From contig NZ_BMNQ01000007.1 of assembly GCF_014646635.1 (NCBI RefSeq), forward strand, positions 24,911-88,910: a stretch of 64,000 nucleotides of DNA, given 5' to 3'. The notes beneath the pieces are model-generated. The model worked only from the letters and a program-made list of their open reading frames with translations, was not told where the DNA came from and did not search any database. Source of the DNA: Lentibacillus kapialis (GTDB lineage Bacteria > Bacillota > Bacilli > Bacillales > Amphibacillaceae). The translations under genes and the position numbers were made by a program. This document shows, piece after piece, positions 1 to 8,240 of the stretch (its first letter is position 1; the number at the start of each line of letters is the position of its first letter).

Positions 1-707
1 TGTATGTACTGCAATTACAGTCGCAAATGATTGAAAACGGTTACAATTCACTCGTTTATGGATGGGATGCAAGAAATATGCTGCCGACACTTATGCATCC
101 AAACGAATTGTTGGATGGAGCAGTTGTTTCCGGAAGTTTCATGCCATCATCGTCAAAAATATCAACCTATCAGCATGTTAATAATGAAACTGTAAAACGC
201 TTGATGCGCGAGCACGGTGTAACAATCAACTTCCTAGGTGTGATTGTATCCAATCTAAATGTTGCGCTTGAAGAGAAACAGCGTTCGGCGATGCGCATTA
301 AGCAGATTGCCAGCTCGCTAGGAGCGGAAGGGGCAATTGTTTGTGAAGAGGGATATGGCAACCCTGATACCGATTTTATTCTGGCTATAAGTGAGTTTGA
401 GGATGCAGGTATCAAAACCGTTGGCATAACGAATGAAGCAACAGGACGTGATGGTCGCTCGCAGCCACTTGTTGATCTATCGATAAAGGCTAATGCGCTT
501 ATTTCAACCGGTAATGTGTCGCAGATATTAAAGCTTGATCCGATGGAGGTGGTTGTTGGTGAACTTGAATCACTTACCAGAGACGGAAATTCCGGAGGCT
601 GGGATGGAAGTATTAAAGCAGATGGATCGATTGAAATGGAAAATAATGGAATTTTCTGTGCAGATGCAAATACCGGTAACCACTTCAAAACGGTTGTTGA
701 GTATTAA
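1..707 (+). CDS. Glycine/sarcosine/betaine reductase component B, alpha/beta proprotein subunit (GrdE/GrdG/GrdI family), 3' part
   Basis: The reading frame is open from base 3 to the stop at 705-707, so this is the C-terminal ~234 residues of a gene that starts upstream. Family members are about 430 residues and are cleaved at an internal cysteine to leave a pyruvoyl group that binds the amine substrate as a Schiff base. The retained part carries the conserved EEGYGNPDTD stretch and the C-terminal NGIFCADANTGNHF stretch. The B-type selenoprotein gene follows 21 bp downstream. Direct E-then-B adjacency resembles the sarcosine (grdGF) and betaine (grdIH) arrangement more than the clostridial glycine order E-A-B. 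The substrate (glycine, sarcosine or betaine) cannot be settled from this sequence. The pyruvoyl-forming cysteine is probably upstream of the window. Confidence 0.88.
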   Translation, partial: YVLQLQSQMIENGYNSLVYGWDARNMLPTLMHPNELLDGAVVSGSFMPSSSKISTYQHVNNETVKRLMREHGVTINFLGVIVSNLNVALEEKQRSAMRIKQIASSLGAEGAIVCEEGYGNPDTDFILAISEFEDAGIKTVGITNEATGRDGRSQPLVDLSIKANALISTGNVSQILKLDPMEVVVGELESLTRDGNSGGWDGSIKADGSIEMENNGIFCADANTGNHFKTVVEY

Positions 708-728
708 TTTGAAAGGAGGTGAGGCTGG

Positions 729-2045
729 TTGAAAAAAGCAATCTATTATCTCAATCAATTTTTCGGCCAAATCGGTGGTGAAGAAAAAGCTGATTATAGG
801 CCGGATATTCAGGAAGGTGTATTTGGTCCGGGAATGCTGCTGAAGAACTGGCTTGAACCTGATATTGAAGTGACACATACCGTTGTTTGCGGAGATAATT
901 ACTTCGGTTCCAAAAAAGATGAAGCAGTTGAAATCATTCTGGATCTTCTGGAAAATAAGACGTTTGATGTATTTATTGCAGGCCCTGCTTTTATGGCGGG
1001 GAGATACGGATTTGCCTGTGGTGAAATCTGTAAGGCAGTCAAAGAGACATTTAATGTCCCTGTTTTAACGAGTATGAACGTGGAAAATCCGGCTGTCGAA
1101 ATGTACAGAAAGGATATTTATATCTTTTCCGGCGGCAGAAGTGCTGCAACAATGCGAAAAGATGTGCCGACAATGGCCGACTTCATTACACGTTTGCTTG
1201 CAGGTGAGGAAACACTGTCGGCGAGGGAGGAAGGTTACTTCCCTATGGGTATCCGTGGTGAAACATTCGTGAAACCACCGAAAATGGGAGCCGACCGGGC
1301 CGTTGAGATGCTCCTGCAAAAATTAAACGATGACGAGTATGAGACAGAAATCCCGATACCGAAGATTGATAAAGTCCCCATTGCACCGCCTTTGGCTGAT
1401 TTAAATAAAGAAACAGTAGCGCTCGTAACATCAGGGGGTATCGTACCTGAAGGAAATCCGGATGGAATTCAGTCCGCTTCTGCTACGAAATGGGGAAAAT
1501 ACGATATAACCGGTCAGGGCGAACTGAAAGCAGGTGAATGGGAGACAATCCACGCCGGGTTTGATCCGAGCGCCGCCAACGAAAATCCAAATGTGGTTGT
1601 TCCGTTGGATGCGATGCGGCACTTTGAAAATGAAGGCAAAATCGGACGTTTGTATCACTTCCTGTACACTACGGTCGGCACGGGGACCAGTCAGGCGGAA
1701 GCAAGCCGAATGGGCAACGAGATTGCCAACGAACTGCTTGAGGCAAATGTTTCGGCAATTGTCCTGACATCCACCTGAGGAACGTGTACGCGTTGCGGGG
1801 CAACGATAGCAAAAGAAATTGAAAGAGCAGGCATACCAATCGTGCAAATGGCAAACATCGTGACGATCGCTAAAACGGTTGGTGCTAATCGGATTGTTCA
1901 GACTGTGTCCATTCCACATCCGCTGGGTGATCCGAATCTGACGGAAGAGGAACAATGGAATTTGCGAAGGCACCGTGTTGGGGTCGCCCTCGATGGTTTA
2001 ATGCAAGAGATTGAAGAACCCTCAATTTTTGATGTGACTATATAA
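729..2045 (+). CDS. grdB: Glycine/sarcosine/betaine reductase component B, selenoprotein gamma subunit (in-frame UGA = Sec350)
   Basis: This is the substrate-specific selenoprotein that takes the C2 unit from the pyruvoyl-bound amine and passes it to GrdA. The frame runs from a TTG start at 729, which has an AAAGGAGGTG site 8 bp upstream, to TAA at 2043-2045. It gives 438 residues, the family's usual size, but only if UGA 1776-1778 is read through. The UGA sits in the family signature LTST-U-GTCTRCG, that is UxxCxxC, so it replaces a redox cysteine. A SECIS hairpin lies just downstream. Translation stopping at the UGA would remove 88 conserved residues (AGIPIVQMANIV and beyond). The gene lies between the E-type subunit and grdA, probably in one operon. 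It could be named grdF or grdH if the substrate is sarcosine or betaine. Confidence 0.93.
1776..1805 (+). promoter_or_regulatory. UGA(Sec) codon and SECIS hairpin of grdB
   Basis: UGA is at 1776-1778. A perfect 5-bp stem CGTTG (1791-1795) / CAACG (1801-1805) closes a CGGGG loop. The guanine-rich apical loop begins 18 nt after the UGA, within the spacing used by bacterial SECIS elements bound by the SelB C-terminal domain. The element lies inside the coding sequence and also encodes part of the CxxC motif. Confidence 0.85.
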
Positions 2046-2069
2046 AATGTTTAAGGAGAGTGCTGGATC

Positions 2070-3504
<1,435 letters not shown>

Positions 3505-3505
3505 C

Positions 3506-4957
3506 ATGATTACACCGGTTGTCAAAGGTGCCTCTTCGGTCATTGCCCATACGCCTGGTCTGGTCCGCCACGGTTCTAAGCCCACAAGGGAAACAGCGAA
3601 AAATGATCATTTACTTGACGAGATTTTGGCTAATCTCAGAAACTATGAAGAAGCCGTTGCATACCCGCCAAACCAGGTGTTCATCGGCAATATGCGGCCT
3701 GATGATCTAAATGAATATGCACGGCCATGGACTAATGTGAAGCTTACGGATGCAGAGCGATTCGGGCCGTCCGGTGAAATCGTTCCCGAGGATGAATTTT
3801 ACGGGTGGCTTAAAATAGCTGACGAGTTTCAATTGGTTTATTTGGAAAAAACGTTTTTATTGGAATTGAAGGAAAAACTCACAAATCATCCAATCATACA
3901 ACCGGAAGATTTTGAGCGCCTGGGTGAAGGGAAGGATATCGAAGTAATCGAAAAAGCGTTAGCCCAGGGCAAAGCTGAACCATTGCATGTGAACGGTAAT
4001 AAGCTGGTTGGTTATGTGCAGACAGGGCATGATGAAGATCCCTTTTTGACCGCTGAGATTATTTTGGAAAATCTGTGCAATAAGGCTTCAGGTATTATTG
4101 CCATGCGTCATGTTCTGTATTCATTTGATGTTACAGCAGAAGATGTTGACTATGTATTTGGCTGTGACGAAGAAGCGGTTGGTGACCGCTATCAGCGCGG
4201 CGGTGGTAATATAGCCAAATCCATTGCTGAACATGCAGCCTGTGTCAACGCAACGGGCTCTGACATTAAAGCTTTTTGCTGTGCCCCTGCCCATTCAGTG
4301 AATATTGCTGCAGGACTTATCCAAGCGGGAATCTACGAGGAAATTGTTATTATTGGGGGCGGCAGTTTGGCAAAACTGGGGATGAAGTTTGCCGGGAATT
4401 TAAAACATGATATGCCGATTGTGGAAGATCAGATGGGAGCTATTGCCATGATTATTGGCAAAGACGATGGAAAAAGTCCGGTGATTCGCACAGACAGTAT
4501 TGGCAAACATGATATCTCCGCGGGCTCCTCTGCACAAGCTATCTACAAATCATTAATTATTAAGCCGTTGGAGCGGTTTGGAAGGGGGATTCTGGATATC
4601 GATAAATATGCAGTCGAACTTCATAACCCGGATGTGACAGAACCCAATGGCAATGGTAATGTGCCCAGAACAAACTACCGTACAATTGCTGCGATGGCAG
4701 TTCTGAGAGGAGAAATGGAAAAAGCAGAAATGAATCATTTTGAGAATAAACATGGTATGGCCGGTTTTTCGCCGACCCAGGGCCATATTGCCTCAGCCAT
4801 TCCATTTCTTGGCCACGCACGGGAAATGATCATGAACGGTGACATTAATAATGCCATGTTTGTTGGCAAAGGCAGTCTTTTCCTTGGCAAAATGACAAAC
4901 CTGTCCGACGGGATGTCTTTCCTTATTGAAAAAAATGAAGGGGTGAATGAACCATGA
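3506..4957 (+). CDS. grdC: Glycine reductase complex component C, beta subunit
   Basis: Component C converts the carboxymethyl-Se-GrdA intermediate to acetyl phosphate with release of a GrdA diselenide/selenosulfide. The 483-residue product matches GrdC along its length, including the thiolase/FabH-like core with ACVNATGSDIKAFCCAPAHS and the GGGSLAKLGMKFAGN block. ATG 3506 follows a GAGGAGGT site, and the stop overlaps the trxA start. In the clostridial operons I know, grdD (the alpha subunit) follows grdC. Here it does not, so grdD must be elsewhere if component C is complete. Confidence 0.95.
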   Translation: MITPVVKGASSVIAHTPGLVRHGSKPTRETAKNDHLLDEILANLRNYEEAVAYPPNQVFIGNMRPDDLNEYARPWTNVKLTDAERFGPSGEIVPEDEFYGWLKIADEFQLVYLEKTFLLELKEKLTNHPIIQPEDFERLGEGKDIEVIEKALAQGKAEPLHVNGNKLVGYVQTGHDEDPFLTAEIILENLCNKASGIIAMRHVLYSFDVTAEDVDYVFGCDEEAVGDRYQRGGGNIAKSIAEHAACVNATGSDIKAFCCAPAHSVNIAAGLIQAGIYEEIVIIGGGSLAKLGMKFAGNLKHDMPIVEDQMGAIAMIIGKDDGKSPVIRTDSIGKHDISAGSSAQAIYKSLIIKPLERFGRGILDIDKYAVELHNPDVTEPNGNGNVPRTNYRTIAAMAVLRGEMEKAEMNHFENKHGMAGFSPTQGHIASAIPFLGHAREMIMNGDINNAMFVGKGSLFLGKMTNLSDGMSFLIEKNEGVNEP

Positions 4958-5271
4958 TGGATGTAAACAAAGGAAATTTTAATCAGGAAGTGCTGGAAGC
5001 CGACAAACCAGTGGTTGTTGATTTTTGGGGGCCGAGTTGTGTGCCGTGTAAACAATTAATGCCTGATGTGGAAGAATTGTCGGAAATCTATCAGGACAGG
5101 GTTAAAGTTGTCAAATTGAATACAGCTGAAAACAGGCGGCTTTGTATTGATTATCGTGTGATGGGGCTTCCGGCTTTTCTCGCATTCAAGGACGGTAAAG
5201 AAGTGAACAGGATCTCAGGTGGCGACCTGACAATAGAAAATATCGAGGAATTAATATTAGAACAGGGTTAG
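4954..5271 (+). CDS. trxA: Thioredoxin with CVPC active site, glycine-reductase associated
   Basis: A 105-residue thioredoxin fold protein, proposed electron donor to GrdA. The active site reads WGPSCVPCK instead of the usual WCGPC. The general family cis-proline region is present as GLPAFLAF. From memory, the glycine-reductase thioredoxins of Eubacterium acidaminophilum and Clostridium litorale also have a CVPC-type site, so this fits a dedicated partner. ATG 4954 overlaps the grdC stop (ATGATG), so the two are translationally coupled. It is probably the last reductase gene before a 117-bp gap. Confidence 0.92.
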   Translation: MMDVNKGNFNQEVLEADKPVVVDFWGPSCVPCKQLMPDVEELSEIYQDRVKVVKLNTAENRRLCIDYRVMGLPAFLAFKDGKEVNRISGGDLTIENIEELILEQG

Positions 5272-5388
5272 TAAACGGACATTGGGATACATGTTAATGA
5301 CAGGGACTCCCGGTAAGGGCATTAGCATTATCCCATTTTTCTATCATGTTATTAAAGATCGTATGATTTACGTAAGGGGAATTGGTAA

Positions 5389-6606
5389 ATGTATTTTATC
5401 AAACATTCAATACTAAATTACTGGAATCCATATATTGCGCTCCTACTGGCCGGTATTTTAAGTGCGTTATATTTCGCTTTTACGGGAGCAGTGTGGGCCG
5501 TTACGGGTGAATTCACACGCCTGGGCGGGGAATTCCTGGGACTTTTCGGTGCCGATATATCAGGTTGGGCATATTTTGATATGATCCGGATGGATGGAAC
5601 AACATTGACACGTCCGGGTGGCTGGATGATTTGGGGCATGTTTGCCGGTGCGCTTATCATGGTATTATTGAGTAACAATTTTAAAATTCGTGTTCCAAGG
5701 CAAAAACGACGTTATGTACAGGGACTCTTCGGTGGCATCATTGCGGGATTTGGTGCACGTTTGGCGCTTGGCTGCAATCTGGCAGCCTTTTTTACCGGTG
5801 TGCCCCAGTTCTCCTTGCATTCCTGGATTTTTATCGTTGCAACAGGTGCCGGTTCGTATATTGGAGCGAAAATCGTGCAAACCCGCTGGTGGAAAGGAAA
5901 GCCTGCCTTAGCGAAAGGGGGCGGCAAGTCAACTGTAAAGGCAACCAGGACAATACAACCCTTTGTCGGTGGAGTTATCGCTGTTTTATATTTATCGCTT
6001 ATTGTACTTTTTTTTGCTCAAGGGCAAATTTTACTGGGATTCGGTGCTCTGTTTGGCGCGCTTTTTGGTATTCTTATTGAAAGAGGACAAATTTGTTTTA
6101 CGTCAGCTTTTCGTGATTTATGGATTATGGGTCGCAGCATCATGGCCAAAGCGATTATAGCCGGTATGGCGGTCAGTTCTGTCTTGACGATTGCGGTCAT
6201 TGCTTCCTATGGTATGCTCCCCATTACACAAATCGCTGCCCCAAGCACTTTCATTGGAGGCGCATTGTTTGGTCTTGGTATTGTCATGGCTTCCAGTTGC
6301 GAAACCGGGATGATGTATCGTTTGATGGAAGGGCAGATTTTATATTTCACGGTATTTGCAGGAAATATAGCCGGCGCAACTTTTCTCGCGTTTGCCTGGG
6401 ATCATCTTGGTGTTTATGATCTATTTGTTGCCAGTGGAGCGGAACTAAATCTTGTTCCGGCTTTTGGTCCTGTGGGTGCCGTGCTTGCAACACTGCTGAT
6501 CCTGCTTGCCCTGTATATTATTGTTAAGTTACGCGGTGACAATTATCATGCTGTTCTCAACGTGAAAAAGGGAGGTAAAAGGTATGCAGGAACAGATGCA
6601 AGCTGA
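5389..6606 (+). CDS. yedE: YeeE/YedE-family membrane transporter, selenium-metabolism type (YedE)
   Basis: A 405-residue polytopic membrane protein with about ten hydrophobic segments. It contains the family's cysteine-bearing motifs ALGCNLAAFF, ERGQICFTSAF and ASSCETGMMYR. The family (DUF395/PF04143) moves sulfur species such as thiosulfate. A subgroup linked to selD genomes is thought to import a selenium compound. Its position here, followed by a TusA/YedF-like gene and then selD, supports the selenium role by context. The start has AAGGGG upstream. The gene overlaps the next by 23 bp. Confidence 0.88.
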   Translation: MYFIKHSILNYWNPYIALLLAGILSALYFAFTGAVWAVTGEFTRLGGEFLGLFGADISGWAYFDMIRMDGTTLTRPGGWMIWGMFAGALIMVLLSNNFKIRVPRQKRRYVQGLFGGIIAGFGARLALGCNLAAFFTGVPQFSLHSWIFIVATGAGSYIGAKIVQTRWWKGKPALAKGGGKSTVKATRTIQPFVGGVIAVLYLSLIVLFFAQGQILLGFGALFGALFGILIERGQICFTSAFRDLWIMGRSIMAKAIIAGMAVSSVLTIAVIASYGMLPITQIAAPSTFIGGALFGLGIVMASSCETGMMYRLMEGQILYFTVFAGNIAGATFLAFAWDHLGVYDLFVASGAELNLVPAFGPVGAVLATLLILLALYIIVKLRGDNYHAVLNVKKGGKRYAGTDAS

Positions 6607-6823
6607 TTTCACATTGGATTTACGGGGCGAATCCTGTCCCTATCCGGTTATATATACGTTGGATACACTTGAAGGTTTAGAAGGAGGGAAGCTTCTGAAA
6701 ATCATAACCGATTGTCCGGCATCTTTCAGGAATGTCCCCGAGGAAACAGTGAAACGCGGGTATCAGTTGGCAGATTTCCCGATTAAAAACGGTCAGGACA
6801 TTTTGTTCTATGTTTATACTTAA
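6584..6823 (+). CDS. TusA/SirA-like sulfur (selenium) carrier protein, YedF N-terminal type
   Basis: A 79-residue TusA-fold protein. Near the N-terminus it has the signature LDLRGESCPYPVIYTLDTL, with the CPxP cysteine that carries persulfide, or by inference perselenide. Selenium-linked YedF proteins have this domain plus a C-terminal DsrE-like domain; here only the first domain is present. ATG 6584 has a GGGAGG site and lies inside the end of yedE, so translation is probably coupled. selD follows 34 bp downstream. A role in handing selenium to SelD is inference. Confidence 0.85.
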   Translation: MQEQMQADFTLDLRGESCPYPVIYTLDTLEGLEGGKLLKIITDCPASFRNVPEETVKRGYQLADFPIKNGQDILFYVYT

Positions 6824-6857
6824 AGCCATCTTTCCATTCAGTGAAGGAGGTGATTGC

Positions 6858-7904
6858 ATGACGAGAGAAGAAATCAAGTTAACCGCACTATCCAGTAAAG
6901 CCGGCTGAGGATGCAAAATTGGTCCGGAAGACCTGGCGCAAGTTTTGCGTCATTTACCAGCGACTACACCAAATCCGAACTTGCTTATTGGTTCGGATAC
7001 ATCCGACGATGCCGGCGTATACAAGATAAGCGATGATACGGCATTGGTGCAAACCCTGGACTACTTTACACCGATTGTTGATGATCCTTATATGTTCGGA
7101 CAAATTGCAGCTGCAAATGCCTTAAGTGACGTTTACGCTATGGGTGGAAAACCGATTACGGCTATGAACATCGTCGGGTTTCCCGTGAACACACTTGGTA
7201 AAGACATATTAGCAGATATTCTGTCCGGAGCTGCTGCAAAAGTTGCTGAATCAGGAGCTGTTTTGGCAGGCGGGCATTCAATCGATGATCAGGAGCCAAA
7301 GTTTGGGCTGTCAGTTACCGGTACGATTCATCCGGATCACATTTTATCCAATGCAGGGGCAAAACCCGTTGACGTATTGATTCTTACAAAACCAATTGGC
7401 GTCGGCATCCTGACAACCGCAAAAAAAAAAGACTTGCTGGCGAAAGAAGAACTTGAAACAGTAACAAACGTTATGGCGGCTTTAAATAAAGATGCGGCAG
7501 AGGTTATGGCCGATCATAATGTGCACGCCTGTACGGATGTTACCGGCTTTGGACTGCTTGGTCATATTTTGGAGATTGCCGAGAACAGCCAAGTTGGCAT
7601 CACGCTGTCAAGCGGGGAAGTGCCGATTTTGAAAAGAGCGAAGACGCTCGCTAAACAAGGCGTTATTCCAGGCGGTACGAAGAAAAACCACAAGTGGCTG
7701 TCTAATCGTGTTGAATATGCCGATTCCATTAATGATATTGATCAGTTAATTCTTTGCGACGCGGTAACTTCAGGAGGCCTCGTTATATCTGTACCTGAAA
7801 CAGAGGGAGAACGACTGGTACATGCGCTTGCAAATCGTCAAATCGAGCCGGCCATCATCGGCAGCGTGACCAACAAGAATAAAGGTCGGGTGAGTGTGAG
7901 CTAG
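6858..7904 (+). CDS. selD: Selenide, water dikinase (selenophosphate synthetase), selenocysteine form (Sec17)
   Basis: Makes selenophosphate from selenide and ATP, the selenium donor for SelA and MnmH. The gene starts at ATG 6858, seven bases after an AAGGAGGTG site. UGA 6906-6908 is read as Sec17 in SSKAG-U-GCKIG, aligning with catalytic Cys17 of E. coli SelD; Lys20 is also present. The full protein is 348 residues, the normal length. Further blocks include NPNLLIGSDTSDDAGVY, LAGGHSIDDQEPKFG and CTDVTGFGLLGH. A start at the next ATG (6945) would remove the catalytic motif. A cysteine-type paralog lies at 48140-49183. The Sec form depends on its own pathway product. Confidence 0.95.
6906..6948 (+). 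promoter_or_regulatory. UGA(Sec) codon and two-tier SECIS of selD
   Basis: UGA is at 6906-6908. An outer stem GCAAAA (6913-6918) / TTTTGC (6943-6948) encloses an inner stem GGTC (6921-6924) / GACC (6930-6933), which closes a CGGAA loop. The loop begins 17 nt past the UGA. All pairs in both stems are Watson-Crick. Confidence 0.8.
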
Positions 7905-7905
7905 G

Positions 7906-7933
7906 AAGGGGAACGGGTTGATCAGTTCCTTTT
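7906..7933 (+). terminator. Weak terminator-like hairpin after selD
   Basis: AAGGGGAAC (7906-7914) pairs with GTTCCTTTT (7925-7933) over nine pairs including two G-U. The tail is only partly T-rich, so termination is uncertain. It sits directly after the selD stop codon. Confidence 0.35.
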
Positions 7934-8006
7934 CATCATATAGAGAGACACGGAAGTTAATGGATGGTTTTCTTTAATTCAGAAAGGTCCATAAGCGAAA
8001 CAAGGT

Positions 8007-8103
8007 TGGCGGGACTGTGTGGGAATCGAACCCACCGAAGACGGCACGCGTCTCCCGCAGGGTTTTGAAGACCCGGGAGGACACCAGTCACTCAGCCAGC
8101 CCC
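8007..8103 (-). tRNA. selC: tRNA-Sec (anticodon UCA)
   Basis: On the minus strand, bases 8103 down to 8007 read as a 97-nt tRNA ending in an encoded CCA with discriminator G. The anticodon TCA is at 8066-8068 in the loop CTTCAAA, closed by GGGT/ACCC. The T-arm is GTGGG-TTCGATT-CCCAC. The long extra arm and 8-nt acceptor-side segments are typical of bacterial tRNA-Sec. The acceptor pairs seven of eight positions (one G-U), with a G-A mismatch at the eighth. It lies between selD and selB on the opposite strand, divergent from selB. Confidence 0.93.
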
Positions 8104-8240
8104 ATAAATTAGCTTTATTTTTCAGATACATCTTTATAGTCGAAATATTATACATTAATAATACCATATTTTTTAAAAAATCGCACGGCTGAAATGCTCT
8201 GGTTGAAGAAAATTTTTACAGACAAAGCGGGGGGATTAAA

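Noticed and set aside
170..688. Minus-strand frame antisense to the partial E-type gene
   Set aside because: Shadow frame with no ribosome site and Ser-rich composition opposite a clear family match.
1842..2045. Separate short gene after a stop in grdB
   Set aside because: It is the C-terminus of GrdB beyond the Sec UGA; same frame, conserved sequence, SECIS present.
6945..7904. SelD starting at ATG 6945
   Set aside because: This start would lose the catalytic U-G-C-K motif; ATG 6858 with AAGGAGGTG reads through the Sec codon.
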